This document shows, piece after piece, positions 44,301-48,732 of a stretch of 64,000 nucleotides of DNA. The notes below the pieces were generated by a model, which did not search any database, was not told the DNA's origin, and worked only from the letters and a program-made list of their open reading frames with translations. The translations under genes were made by a program, and so were the position numbers. Each line of letters begins with the position of its first letter. Positions within the stretch are counted from its first letter, which is position 1. The DNA is from DTU019 sp050949825 (GTDB lineage: Bacteria > Bacillota > Syntrophomonadia > Syntrophomonadales > Syntrophomonadaceae), in assembly GCA_050949825.1 (NCBI GenBank), contig JBMNGL010000019.1, positions 29,236 through 93,235 of the forward strand, written 5' to 3'.

Positions 44301-47300
44301 GAGGCTGCTGACTTTATTTATGAGGTTGGTCAGTGAAAATGAGGTTCCACCGTCATCAGGGTTGGAGGTGGCTTTGTTGCTGACCCGCTCGAAGGCCGAA
44401 GAATTTAAGGCTAGACCGCCTTTGGCATGGGCACTGGCATTTTCCTTAATCGAAGCAGACACATTCTGGACCGCTACCGAGATGGCAAAGAAGCCTCCTG
44501 ATTGGCCGGCTGTCTGAGATGGCGACCCGGAAGTTCCGCCACTCACGGCCGGGTTGGGTCCGGAAGCCGAGGTGGTGATACTGGTCCAGCCGTAGGCTGA
44601 AGCAGTGATGTCACCTTCGGACTCTAAAGTGGTATTGCCTTTAATATCAACACAGGAATCGTTCACCACTGCCGAGACCGCCAGAGTAAAGGGCAGCAGG
44701 CCTGACACCGCGCTGGTTTCCAGAGTGACATCAGAATCAGCATTCAGGAATATCCCGCCCTCAAGGGCTTTGAGGCTGGCATTGCCGCTGGCGGTGATAC
44801 TGGCATCGGAAACCACCACTCCGATCGCCAGAGGAATCCCGAAAGCGGCCAGGTTGTCGTTCTGGGCTGAAACATTGACCAGCGAATCGGCCACCGCGCG
44901 TATGGCTGCAGCTTCAATGGCCCCTTGGATATCGATTTCAGCTTTGCCCACTTTGACCGCTACAAAGTTAATATTTAAGGTGTCTGCATATTCCGGACCG
45001 AACTCGGCGGTAAGCTCTTCTAAAGTGGGGATAAGCGGTTTGGTCTGTTTGCTGCTGGCCTCCAGGTTCACGGTTTGGGCAGCATTGAGGCTGGCCGTCG
45101 CAGCTATATTGATGACCGCGTCGCTGAGGATATCGAACAAGCTGGCTTCCAGGTAATAATCATCGGCCTCGTCAGTAAGATCGTTGTCCACGATTTCCAG
45201 GGCGTGGCTGTCGGTGTTCTTCACTTTGATGGAGATGTTCTTGCCCTGGACCATCCCGGTGATGGTGACACTGCCAGACTGGTTCAGGCCACTGTCAGCC
45301 CCGGAAATAACTATATTGACATTGGGGGTCAGCACCGTGCCCACTGTTACATCGCGGCCTTTGACCAAAAGATTGGTCAAGAAGGTACTGCTGCCGCTGT
45401 TATTTGTGTAGTTGACCGGGCCGTTGTCACCGTCTATGACATAATCGGTGAAGCTGGCAAATTCAGTGCCGGCCAGCAGGTCATCGATATTGACGGTATG
45501 CTTGTTGAGCAATTCATCGGTAACTGCCTCAACCCCGCTCATATTTACGGAAAGTCTGCTTTTTAGCCGGGAGATGGCGGCGGCATCATTTAAGATGTTT
45601 ATTTCGGCTAAGGTGCTCATCTCAACCAGACTAGCATTGCCGCTAAGATTATTGTTATTTTCATCGTATTCCTCCAGCTTGCCGGTGAGGTTGGTGCGGT
45701 CATAGGCTATGCCGCCGTCAACCGTCACCTCCACGTCGCGGAAACTGCCGAAGGAGGCGGTAGTATGTACATTGATCAGATCGTCGCCGGACCCGCCATT
45801 GATGGAGATAGTGGTGCCGGAAAGACCTGCATTATTGGCGTGAATTTTGGTTTGATCCATCATCTCTTGAATCACGGGGCTTAATAACACCGTGGCCAGA
45901 CCCAGTTCCATACCTCCGTCTACCGTGATGGTGTCTGCGCCGGCCCCGCCATTGACGGTTAAATCAGTAGCGGAAAGATCCAAGGCAAATTCTGCCCCGG
46001 TGGGGGTGGTATTGGGCTCTTCGTCGCCGGTAGTGGAAATGTCGGTGCTGTTGATCAGGGTAATGGTTATCTCATCATCTCCCTGGCCGCCGTCGATCAC
46101 CGCATGCAGTCGGGAGTTCCCCCCAAGACCGGCAAAACCATTATTTATGGCCTCGCTTATCAAGTCTGCACCGCTCTCAGTTAAACCTCCGGTATCGGCA
46201 TCGAAACCTTCACCCCGGGTCAGCGAAACCTTCACTGTCGGGCTTTGCTTGACTGATAGATCGAGTACGTCATCGCCTCCGCCCGTGTCTATGGTGACAC
46301 TGTCGGTGACCCCATCCAGTTCGAGATTGACTTCATCGCCCAGAGAAGTGCCGTAATAGGTCACCTCATCGGCATTGGAAACCTTGACGTTGTTTTTCAA
46401 GGACAGATAAATGCCTGCCAGTAAAACATCAATGCCCTCAAAGTTCAAGTCACCTTCGACCCCTACTCCACCGGCAGAATTAGCATTGGCGGTGATTTCG
46501 CCAGTATCTTCATTAGTAGTGTAGGCATCAGTCGCAATAATGCTAAACAGTATTTTATCAGCCGGGGCAGACGAACCTTCTTCCGATTCATCGATTTCAT
46601 GGGAAGGGACAACAATATTAATCCCACCGGTATATACCCCGTTATTGACGATGATGGTAACATTGCTAGCCGCAGTGGCTTTGGCGGCATCGATGGCCTG
46701 CTGTATAGCATTCTGGGTGGCATTATTTTGGTAGACTGTTTCTTCGCTTCCGATTATATATGCAGATCCGCCGGGGATCTGGTATTCTGGAACCGTTTCA
46801 GCAGCAGGGGTTTGAATCCCGGTGGGGGGCTCATCTTCCCCGGGAGCACCCATCAGCTTCATCGTTTCGCTGTCGCTGCCGTCTCCATTGCCTTCTTCTT
46901 CAGACGACAACCCCAAAGCAGTAAACATTATTTCGCCGCTGCCATCATCACTGCCTGAGTTCAGGCCTGCGCCGTTTTCTCCCTCATTGCCGCTTCCCCA
47001 GGAATCGCCTGAACCTTTGGAACTGCCGTTATCCCCAGTGCTGGAGCTATCATTATCTGAAGAGGTGCCGCCGCTGATGTCTGCACCGTCATTATCACTT
47101 CCCTGAGGATCGCCTGAGCCTTCGGAACTGCCAGTATCTCCAGTGTCGGAACTACCATTATCTGAAGAGGTGCCGCCGCTGATGTCTGCACCGTTATCAC
47201 TTCCCCCGTTATCGCCGCCCTGTAAATCGGAACTTTCGCTGCCCCCGGCGGTGTCGCCGCTCGCCTGGCTGCCGGAATTGTCTCCGCTTCCGCCGGTCTG

Positions 47301-47480
47301 GCCGCTATCTCCGCTGCCAACGTTGCTGTTATCACTGGAACTCACCTCTGAAAGGGCAGACTCCTCCCCTTCAGCAGCCAGGGCATACGAGGAAAAACTA
47401 AAAATCAGCAGCACGATCAACAGCGCGCTGGCTAGAATTCCCCATTTCATGGCTGGCTTCTTCCGGGTGATAGCTTGCAT
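20352..47480 (-). CDS. giant secreted SLH-anchored surface protein, 9042 aa (adhesin/leukotoxin-like repeats)
   Basis: One uninterrupted frame of 27 kb. Order of parts (residues approximate): signal peptide 1-36 (ending SYALAA); Ser/Gly/Asp/Asn-rich low complexity 40-215; a region with RTX-like GGxGxD turns near 400-570 (GGSGDDLINV); two or more InlB-like beta domains 1203-1467; helical inserts 1974-2144 and 7497-7704; Ser/Asp-rich segments 1758-1850 and 3730-3854; long Gly/Ala/Val/Ser beta-helix-type repeats filling most of 560-5850; a Trp-rich segment 5902-5946; a Tyr-rich region 6326-7193; a coiled coil 8187-8424; poly-Gly 8693-8702; three SLH domains 8845-9037. SLH domains bind pyruvylated cell-wall polymer, so the C terminus should sit on the wall with the rest displayed outside. 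About a dozen cysteines occur in total. The ATG follows AAGGAAGGTATTGCC. Adhesion or shielding is inferred, not shown. Confidence 0.93.
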   Translation of the reverse strand: MQAITRKKPAMKWGILASALLIVLLIFSFSSYALAAEGEESALSEVSSSDNSNVGSGDSGQTGGSGDNSGSQASGDTAGGSESSDLQGGDNGGSDNGADISGGTSSDNGSSDTGDTGSSEGSGDPQGSDNDGADISGGTSSDNDSSSTGDNGSSKGSGDSWGSGNEGENGAGLNSGSDDGSGEIMFTALGLSSEEEGNGDGSDSETMKLMGAPGEDEPPTGIQTPAAETVPEYQIPGGSAYIIGSEETVYQNNATQNAIQQAIDAAKATAASNVTIIVNNGVYTGGINIVVPSHEIDESEEGSSAPADKILFSIIATDAYTTNEDTGEITANANSAGGVGVEGDLNFEGIDVLLAGIYLSLKNNVKVSNADEVTYYGTSLGDEVNLELDGVTDSVTIDTGGGDDVLDLSVKQSPTVKVSLTRGEGFDADTGGLTESGADLISEAINNGFAGLGGNSRLHAVIDGGQGDDEITITLINSTDISTTGDEEPNTTPTGAEFALDLSATDLTVNGGAGADTITVDGGMELGLATVLLSPVIQEMMDQTKIHANNAGLSGTTISINGGSGDDLINVHTTASFGSFRDVEVTVDGGIAYDRTNLTGKLEEYDENNNNLSGNASLVEMSTLAEINILNDAAAISRLKSRLSVNMSGVEAVTDELLNKHTVNIDDLLAGTEFASFTDYVIDGDNGPVNYTNNSGSSTFLTNLLVKGRDVTVGTVLTPNVNIVISGADSGLNQSGSVTITGMVQGKNISIKVKNTDSHALEIVDNDLTDEADDYYLEASLFDILSDAVINIAATASLNAAQTVNLEASSKQTKPLIPTLEELTAEFGPEYADTLNINFVAVKVGKAEIDIQGAIEAAAIRAVADSLVNVSAQNDNLAAFGIPLAIGVVVSDASITASGNASLKALEGGIFLNADSDVTLETSAVSGLLPFTLAVSAVVNDSCVDIKGNTTLESEGDITASAYGWTSITTSASGPNPAVSGGTSGSPSQTAGQSGGFFAISVAVQNVSASIKENASAHAKGGLALNSSAFERVSNKATSNPDDGGTSFSLTNLINKVSSLMSKSSTTTNNGQSGQRGSESLTGITSRLSGSGTSGGTNTGVGNLVDTGTAGSTGTAGSTSSTQLVGALAVTYAENTNRAFIDTTGIIKCGGTLVVHAMGSITDETLADGSPIKRTSTGATGVTNSGATPGNTGMTYEGRTQGKVTFATTQNGFLTIDKTAEVEQTPGATIVITPNVLDGYKLGSITVNGTALTAVGGVYSYTMPADGSVVTLGATFDPKAFTITSSNVNASAGTFYTSPIYGDEGDSIIVHITPNAGYTVKEVLVTYTGAAGSETTFAAQKVEGQLNQYRLTMPAANAVVKVNFEGVSKELYLDNMTNGTVTVKDQAGNVIVSNDPAITVSSAQVQVGTALTIEVNAIEGHRLKVNSLKIGTTTILPTAAGVYQFTMPNTDATSIGLGAIFEPGTPTSTTTGRTGSMALGVGVAVAVVNYNNEAFINSASGPIQAGGLDISATSSHISSSAISKAGFTAADLGLTGALTVHVLSAKNRAELNEDIILSGGSLNVKANVFQSNLLSVADAAGKSADTKESKATAGGSPASDSVGIGAGIAIAVIGVDSYANIADGVSISRALDNTVLEAMNVTASYKGSEKMVAKAGASGGTAIVPVLALDISGIYVDANTGANSSDALLRFGGDVRITAANQITRNIIADAAAVGGGVGAGGTFIIDIINDSATATQGRSIRGRKVYVKADSVSRLTANGKAGATGATSKKPTGNTGGSSGTSSDSSGSGSDSSPGDSSDDSSGSGESDPDDPYDGISNLFEEGGSSAPPDEEDHSEDFAALFNEGEADAIADGNTQAAADMADVAGTKNVTGSAISNLTANRQKAETSEGSVQLAATFTLNIQKNISRAVIADGIVVESEGEIRIESKNDTDAAIKANASATNSTTGVGVAVAINIVTYENTAYVGDSRLIGESLIISADIYEKQAKDTLEALLTQLLEILNVENLANGVLAELEGEGTTLKSYIEKLITAKGITLPESSSLDEMANTLAQVITARLRASIDGTDVSDSVDEDFQEVVNETISYIAEGIADTGVLLDLVKNNHAQFETTLQQFKDPQQRNEIIALGIKTVAAMLGSNDELEGIGHKISTQTVSGVGASDVGVAGSAAISVVNGLTEAVIADRAERRDGKDINITGDIIIAADGAQKVYTTASSSADGKGRADKNKAATAGSTTSNNGTADSGKTGGGTSSNGKSVGVGAAFALGIADLTVHAGIGSNRRVEAAAIKITAIAQNDLDTISVSGSDPVARSNTTSGTTTAKDISVDASVSVSLIQNDVKAYVGQGSEVTTTAVQDTIETGQAGEKVNFFLYAKQSGSTLTNASGFAVGDSTSVGAAVAVNIALSSVISSFAGQGMISGQAKLAAASYNEDDANALAVAMGADLDRYLAKFRAAQNLKKNNASGATTSTGGNSTSALISDRLSSTGSGNGSEVSSTLPVSTNALHAQNASTTSTNEASSSTDNDDMTNIINETASGSSSSTAPGGNNATTGSTVSGALSGSNMDSSAQNSQKVHVAAAVGVNVTQHDALTNISGSLSARNIAALTGNNGNFSTVGTGVAATLMQNSNSIGVGVAVSVNKNSAKVAIDGEPTATDGDIIADAELTQNMDGVYRGKYGALGISGSVSGSGGKAGVAGSLAIVVADGESSVIVADNSVLKAENGHINLEATDKSKLSSAAMAAVLSKGTTIGVGAAFALLYAENKVLVILGDDVTVTGHSFTINAKKLPVTISDWDLPFEASELFTADAQSGEEGIINVTTKETDSNKFGVTINVKAEDLVDIAQLTSFLGSVNYYASAAAGTVVGGTDSSLAMAGSVSMLFQNSETAALIGDRAIITLTSGDLDITASSDNNARVIGGALSVSSATAGVGLNVAVITNNDQVTASIGEDGQVNVSAGDVNITAESDLDAWSITVAAAVKTGGSGSGATVGGGLTVIVSENEVLAMVGNRSVIEAVGDVTIKATNDAYLLLVSASVAADASAGSGVAAGGTIAVIVTGNQAQALLGEHAEITSGGEVTISSSNIEKLISILASASGASQGTAAAGTVNVLVTNSKSIAAVGDYAKITAEGDVKVTAESESKLVTVLAGVAVSGSGAAVGATISVNVFKRLTNARTGVGALLISKGGSILVQVVSKDWNLVITAAGGISPSSTAISGNIQTTVAQNQTLSSLGDGTRVTAYDSVGIIADHSSNVYLAAANASLSGGTGVGATIVTAVLRNEVKAGAGNNTDITAYALAAGSEAGIRTSNRQNRRKGIVISALGEEEILMLGIGASGASSTAVSGVVDTLVVKNKVNAYVGDNARMRSGTSPSDDTDGDGSSDGGSSPGDIDVEADDSSIIYNFGGAVAVSGSTGVGATIATLVFDKEVKAAIGSGGSTTATGDIAVKADAADELYLVAVTFSVSGSTSVGLGGSVLVFMNEVTAQLGGTVQAGGNINVKAASDEFLLNIAASVSVGGSAAVGGAAVVTYFTGKTIAKVLAGAVVKAAGAMTVAAYSKEFITADVVGVSGGGTAGVSGAVDIVITAVVTQAYTESVTETADGVQIDTGSLTIEATDNYEFIGVAVSAAIGGTAGVGVTALLTIAENTVTAYIGEENMVTTTSGDVTLLASSNRDLHMYAGTLAGGGAAGVGVTLMVAVIGGKLTRDASDSLASGSDGDGNSVTTFDPNALIDDQASNAPGVVGSYYEEYDGDRLKGKLEGDGSSVSDNSAGHEEYVYDEDGNKVQKKDANGDLMFDDHGNPIWETQMVFDGQTGYRDSSFDEEYEEGDNTGADFDAAEGSNRDLTNAGKMGPTQPEYEPLDATSAFIGKNALVNSAHDILVTASDNMTADMVTATVAGGAYAGVGVGMATGILYSNVLAYVQDGAVLSAEGAITIYARAGSTPVAADSDKNAALEAAINAENDKETQDVTVGDLTIRAISFTGAGGIAGVGIAAGVVVLNSNVKAYIEGDVIKADTLTVKAASEYPQVIAATLAASGGVAGVSVSAATVSFNGSVTSAIVGDAQIGMSDELGCNVGDVNVLTEATTDATTLAAAISGGGVAVNGALSLAINRSMIETFIGQGVSLKSNGDVEVKAMVDTEADTYIVGAAIGGVAAGLSAAISILEPTVLTYIGTTPYKETATAGAAANTTGSLSAVNVSVENNTTTTASSTVLSVAGGAVAVNGNVLLVFNNTAAYAAIKRMPVTATGDINVDAYMNSNANSFLAAATVGAAAVGVTVSYVRLGSENVAMIDTTGAAVRAKNINVYAGRDVAGRRNSSSASATALAASVGGIALNINAAIADNDSVNSAEISGSGKLSADYALSVGANGTATAKAQVRGISAGGISVAASVAVALLRSEQNALISGGHIKAASLEVKSRLNGDTEESSVAKLITGSGGLITVTANVAVAYGRSRSMAKIDAASVDVTGGNITAGSYGNAGVLSEITNLSISAITANVMVGAAYSQATFAATVNIPQNSTVTAASVTIETLYTTRATADVTPSAGGVQISFASIGVNLALADAASNASAALTGEGMLTAGSVKVNADGTATAKALTRAPKISVNLVNIAANTVVAKLSAGQKAYIEDVTIATGGSVEVTSALNDGAGEGATAELGSNFDPEGYGELVDAGVNFSMYSVEINTAVAISNAVNYAYIKAANIGSETTQAGLLKVSVNSSSYATAQIQESATSIGLASLGLTVLYGEAKGDFRAYIDTAGGAVHAASIMVDNTYTSLARAETTQAIGGVHAALVDVKGNLATAKVTTNAQAAIKGDGTIKTPGAVTVQAKGTAAADAGIVTPSVSIAGIKIAVNVITATLEGVQKAYMDSVKADAGSISVSSILNNGNDIGAVARLGSSAGGIGANVALIGLEVHSAIATANTTNRAYISGADITADDAIIVHSIAKSYANARVNQTSLNAGLLTLGVTLLEAAARGDFAAYVDGSEINGGSLKIKNDFTSNANAVAAQPYFGVRVSALSVEGNYADADAATVASAYVNNSNVILGDGDVSVGAEGIISANAVVQTPKISISAVKVAVSIADATLSALQSAYISGGSIVTTGTVNVYSWQNKDSATSGARASLGGNSGGIDVSLVGGSANIAIATANAVNQAYVSGADFGSIDQRNGNLSIDAIANSYAKAGFINDDVSVSLASLGILTMTAKAQGIFKAYLDSTNAAVYVNDLTISNTYKAISEAKSTQPGKGVGVSLVAGDVNFARATTAANASSYVSGAGSVNATSLDIQVTGSGSKATADIDAAKTSVSGVKVAANVALASMKLIQNAYISGQGTVNATGAVSVLSILKETSSFAEAGANGGTNVSLATADGNLTTAESASAVNAYIEGNVIVVTDGDVYVGAELGGTVTSRAQAPDTNVTLLSIGVVKVIANFARDTVSASIAGNANVTGGSVDVIAAANGTATAIAEQPNTTVSGVDVSDICAEARVDSRTVSSFVGKDATVVSTGTKADEGVKVAAASATTLKAYSNHGTSVSLVGVGKYTIKTHVGSHSTTAKIDGTVAAENNIWLSAEDSITASASTSASKAGIADVGKSTATSTVVSQTGETSVGAGAVLEAREDINIYATTISNLKAAVNANAVALGDYGAVYAATVLNNRNTRFTVGDGARIVSRYGNIYVNVLADTAKQNATATMGGYGIVSGGDGTASLAYIKTTTTADIGNGVVITALFGDLGISATSKNDINAYAYRHMGTLAGNNRSTATITAIEDTIVTIGGNGAQSYLNSRNTDISSYLYQQLHAYAVSYTISAGSLTQAESYITVTDNTKVNINNAFVGGIDSLNINAVVIDMYIHSESYAEIVGLTGKVYATSSAGGSSTAAVAVGGGADLAGQYISIKAESPLITDRVVFRDATAKGNTVVNLVWKTIQRTVDKLVKWVSKIPIIGWFVKWVWKKVTEWVDVLVKEVLYSDAQEYRKGTMTSNGKVDIYGNVHLGGAAAGMFVDIKEDGTVVYSGLDDAYAETAALSPEENTITLGNLYNEDLGALAISSSSPNSIKGNITVYSNNYLPDIVINNWSPFDLILGKISAVNGQLGSPSLNLGDGVSYVLDTEIPSLTVVSHDETDLTFGKSVDVGDGNLTVAMNGGDLNTAADEGQGKPAAVWANRLKVEQAGNIGNADNRFKAYILEIPEIPGTDGIIKTMPARPTYIALEARGDIYAAFTHVIVYLQSEDYPANPALKLDEITAGGTADLLIKAPNALVYQGYANLDESIDVSQPGTRDTLVLLAGAADELIIYDLQGNETAYKIRPNGMLKINGAITIRGSHYHVGDSEITSDSGVTRKIAHYYLPSGDMVAVDRGTGQIVNVITFDGRVYNLDAITFMAGESEATIQFKQENFNVIYTYDKNGDLTDVSIDITGENLGNGGVTIYVETDPGELGWTLPDGTKVYYKNAFLKDGTEVQPVFLGMHGENYLYLLEPLYVDRPFYHVVEFKLAGEEYIFVEAHIYTKDELLNAAVVELGRGMLLKEAKQEAENILNGYNQSSFSAASTPAALAVAIQAELQTRLTDDWSFTVTARFTTKQITVTVGEGEEQKEETITIIKDIQISVSLTEVVAAGETPETAVINKTIDVEANKFETSLTGEDLTNTTESASGSKEYDKALGAKFAAGILGNRSGTIFVNKKEGIVDGLTVKNGAYNFNLVYSADHQAYLVEAGTYSGNEKNRYEELLGRYFVLSADTASIKVYELDQSGTGEIAITRDEYGNIVSSSLNGGYHVVNGGYLFVDDAAVTNANAGILYLIDRAVVVTPDGRVYPIAVEGNEVSGEMSDATVSFSPHMLQMTDSYGRLVYSVIQYQYRDPADYQIKYFMSSGPGEEAYDNIHNMLESWGYFYSNSLVAATAYRTVGDNAYEGYYYDTESVPVYDLRVPKTNAKGEILYSVFDVYTGKYLDGEYTADETTAYYGYQVNMIYRDIEGLNIVRPVPGGFTLTYTNPCRFSIPVDKNGYGIISEYVRVLLKDEDMFEAGTVFYLDENKNITALYSPEGEFYRYEQDTFYTPDNNEDQEIYTAYRGQGSGESLDLIAYFSAGSQTMLHEVMSGLYMATPDESGVTTFASAGGMNSFYAHTDYFAMDSTGNLVMLVKEILDNTYESTDEADLEFDGAAIMCIYDAAGELLLRILELTDGRIAFLFNDNTWIDSKGNTGFIPRPVNRTLSGYDNISKVQVNRVSAENVNISFAGANTVLTDDGNEGNINIISDNVIIVAEDSGSIYTADNPLAIAPNLTDTVNLRLIKTSSGGAYDASAYVVASKAGDNVNLHDTDIAGGGLLDLTVAGGDVAMNNVGINTGGTMNLTVGSGDITMNDVEVSGDLSAALTAGDVNMNEVSVKSTGKLGIISGEGDVIVDQVTADNTLQITTSDGSLLIKDEDSILTIGQHSTAAAGDTWVDIAGDIGTADLPFKVNIELNEAGEGQPVNVKNAVNIYLKQETGIASGDQTLPTYGRDENGNSGNHDEAVNALEADDETVNIVMPAQTAEEIAAQLSNGTLTEEQLLALISGILSGAEIKSLLGIDDTAVAALVSSLDALDTAELAALVSSLNLGVAGPETKLDLTVLYGDDPQEIEDLAVKLGLPAAADKDEILAELREKLGLADNASVEEIKAEYQIYYDGLLAQYRADVVDSYRASIEDKLDADSRLTDAEIKYLLDLGLSEEEAAITVLLAAALDAQQPVVESDDGAGNITYLQATDQDGNPLYVDGFDENGDLIQIPVYVMESRVKENTLFNAYWDSLTEEQKLDLIQAAWALADYPEADENANQPRILILNIGKSTGNSSIYNLGDIIVTQQEGTFTSEEVISRYGDVALTSPDIAGVEGKTNVYGEEISLTAETGSITGLNVEEKSWPLTTIANIEDEDKKNEAFGQTGGNTWVLIRNPNTGEIEMQFAIDYTAVRDLNIETATMITANASGDIEITEVTGDMGVNVIKSTSGRVILTAPGSIYDVRADGETSENIITGNGATITSVSGSVGTKQKYIDTDIDGTMQIAAEKDININDSGSLTLVADSSSGQVNVNTVADLTLSNTTGNLNIGAIAAGGTAVITSTGGITAGDKLGNNVHVKAASVSFAAGNGNIGTVDAPIDIDTDADGGGKLSARAANGGININELLGDLIIDTIISTGNGNIFIVAQGSIEVGTISSTGGGDVGLTAGNGDITETNGTDSIAAAAAAKTAAVQARSAANLAVAQAVILQNYVTNILPELLGRQAAQQALDTASNNIAAAGQELLEIQGCIAGANAELAIIQNEKDMADNELTNAESALTRAIADREALTDPTDIAAQDIIIAGLRIDVSAAQGIVNIKQTELNNKNAEIAALQNQASRLENETIPELTQIKNDAQNALDEIDAQLAQAQIDLVDAKTAESNSLEVTAAALENIAASKLADAAASGICTEGDLNLNLLNGGTIGQEDHALGITVSGGLTISAGQGATVNGLYLESGADLHLAPVAVNGDVLINSFGGIQGITGIFGTIIMADNAGLNSLGGDIGAAAHPLVTNVNGISATANNVYIKNQKSLVVDTVIGDTVNIDSAGNITAGTAAGGGNNNNIIADELILNAKGSVGTTDGRLVSDTDEITVNANSLYLDNKSGGLKINRINTSGTADILAAGGVIDNGSGRNIYVKNLSINAYGNIGESAGNPLDVIVPGAATAASTYGNVNLANWYKPGKPDEGGGGGGGGIKKPVIITDPNTGVTVSGQGIDNAAKLLVTTATEHSDDTCQTCQNIRELLKTGQAIVNYNISLTEEFKGKVMVSIPVGKEYEGKTLTIVYCQNGKLKSINAIVTEGMVSFETDTLTAYAVLNEKYTIIPYNGPYTTIDGKKYPLLEWRFKDVKAADWYFSAIAYMHALKIMAGVSEDLFDPHGMTTRAMLAVILYRLEGSPATAGAASFVDAEYGAWYSDAVIWAEEMGIIEGYGNNLFGTNDPITREQLVAILYRYTKGKGKDIGAFSDLSGFKDAGQVSEYAVDAMKWAVALGLIKGKDDHNIDPAALATRAEISAIIQRYVEIYNKVLLVDDDLLE
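20370..20945 (-). other. three SLH domains at the C terminus of the giant protein
   Basis: Three consecutive SLH repeats are readable. The first has FKDVKAADWYFSAI and TTRAMLAVILYR; the second FVDAEYGAWYSDAV and ITREQLVAILYR; the third FKDAGQVSEYAVDA and ATRAEISAII. The conserved TRAE-type motif and the aromatic pair W-Y are kept. This is the usual cell-wall anchor of S-layer and outer-layer proteins in Firmicutes. Confidence 0.93.
31460..34260 (-). repeat. tandem 215-240-residue repeat modules inside the giant gene
   Basis: The motif 'Tyr/Phe-Ile...Gly-Gly-Ser-Val-x-Val-x-Ser-x-x-Asn' recurs at about 34240 (LEVKSRLNGDTEES), 33590 (VEVTSALNDGAGEG), 32865 (ISVSSILNNGNDIG), 32180 (VNVYSWQNKDSATS) and 31490 (VSVLSILKETSSFA). 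Spacing is about 650-725 bases. Between them, landmarks such as AxANAxNxAYIxGA and A-x-G-x-F-x-AY-(L/V)-D recur in the same order. The copies are diverged at DNA level, so the duplication is old. Confidence 0.75.
36500..38850 (-). repeat. array of 60-70-residue beta-helix repeats inside the giant gene
   Basis: Here the protein repeats a pattern of about 60-70 residues: N-x-V-x-A-x-(I/V/L)-G, then a short turn, G-(D/E)-V-x-(I/V)-x-A-x-S, then an alanine/serine-rich stretch with a G-x-G-x-G-V-G core. Examples are NEVLAMVGNRSVIEAVGDVT and NQAQALLGEHAEITSGGEVT. At least ten copies can be followed by eye. The pattern resembles repeats of Fusobacterium leukotoxin and other large beta-helical adhesins. 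Confidence 0.75.
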
Positions 47481-47543
47481 GGCAATACCTTCCTTTTTTA
47501 GATAATTCTCCTTATCCCAATTATGCGGGCGATAATGAACGGC

Positions 47544-48683
47544 TTAATGAGTACTATCAGTGTTCTGAGTGCTGTCTGTACTCTCGGCTGGTACGACTGG
47601 TGCAGGCTGCAATTCTGCAGCGTCTTGCGCCATCTCCTCCGGATCAGGCAATTCCCCAGACTGTGCCGCCTGCAGTTCAGCGATGAGCTGCTCAACCAGT
47701 TTGGTCACTTCCGGATCGTCGTTCCTTTGGGAAGCCAGGTCAATGTTGGCGAGTCCTTGTTCATACTGCTCATCCATCAACAAACATAGTCCCCGGGTAT
47801 AATAGCTGGCTTGCAGCATATCCTGCTTTTCTATCGACACGGTCAGATCCTCAATGGCTCCGGCATAATTCCCCAGTGACATCCGGCTTACCCCTCGATA
47901 ATAATAAATGCCGTCAAAACTGTCGTCCGTTGCAATGGCCTTGGTCAGTGCTTCCTCGGCTGCAGCAAAGTCGGAATTCTTGACGGCATTCAATCCAAAC
48001 AGGTATTCAGTTTGGGCATCAGGATTGGTATTCAATATCTCTGCATATTGCTCAGCGGCGGCCTGGTAATCCCCCTGGGTGAACTGAGCTTGAGCCAACA
48101 AGGCTCGTATCGAGGTGTCGTCAGGCCTGAACTCAAGATATTCGTTCAGACATTGGGATAAAGCCTCCATGTTTTCCCGCTGAGCATATATCTGCGCCTT
48201 CACCAGGAAAATGTCTGCCGCTGCAGGCGCTTCTTTCAAGGCTGCATCCAGACTCTTGAGAGCGGCATCGTACTGGCCCAGCATAACCTGCAAACAGCCC
48301 CGCTTCATCAGAAGGTCCACATAAAGCTCATGGTCCTCATTATTATACAGGCTGAGGCATTTTTCTATATTCCCCAGGGCCCTGGCATATTCCGCCCGGG
48401 CGATCTGTGTGCTGGCCAGGGTGTAATAATCCCCCAGGGTCTGTTCAGTACCCAGGGTCCCCAGATAATCAATCACCCTTCGAGGCGTGTCTTGGTTTAC
48501 GTATTCGGTGTTGTCGACCAGATAATTAACCGCAGCTTCAGATCTATCATCGCTGCGGCTGATAGCTACCAGGGTTGCCGACTGCAGAACCATGGTAACA
48601 AACACTGTCACTATCAGGATCCCTGCTGTCACCCGAAACGATGTCTTGTGATAGTACTTTATTGCGGTTTTCTTTTTTGACAA
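47544..48683 (-). CDS. membrane-anchored TPR protein upstream of the giant gene
   Basis: This 379-residue protein has a basic N terminus (MSKKKTAIKYYHK), one membrane segment (about residues 17-42) and about eight tetratricopeptide repeats from residue 75 to 330. Examples are EYARALGNIEKCLSLYN, QYDAALKSLDAALKEAP and NYAGAIEDLTVSIEK. A Pro/Ser/Thr/Gln-rich tail follows. The start is TTG, preceded by AGAAGGAA. It ends only 63 bp before the giant gene on the same strand, so the two are probably one operon. TPR proteins hold other proteins, so a role in export, folding or assembly of the giant protein is a reasonable but unproven idea. Confidence 0.82.
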   Translation of the reverse strand: MSKKKTAIKYYHKTSFRVTAGILIVTVFVTMVLQSATLVAISRSDDRSEAAVNYLVDNTEYVNQDTPRRVIDYLGTLGTEQTLGDYYTLASTQIARAEYARALGNIEKCLSLYNNEDHELYVDLLMKRGCLQVMLGQYDAALKSLDAALKEAPAAADIFLVKAQIYAQRENMEALSQCLNEYLEFRPDDTSIRALLAQAQFTQGDYQAAAEQYAEILNTNPDAQTEYLFGLNAVKNSDFAAAEEALTKAIATDDSFDGIYYYRGVSRMSLGNYAGAIEDLTVSIEKQDMLQASYYTRGLCLLMDEQYEQGLANIDLASQRNDDPEVTKLVEQLIAELQAAQSGELPDPEEMAQDAAELQPAPVVPAESTDSTQNTDSTH

Positions 48684-48732
48684 GCTTTATTCCTTCTTCC
48701 GCAATGAATAATTGTCATTACAGTAAACGGTC

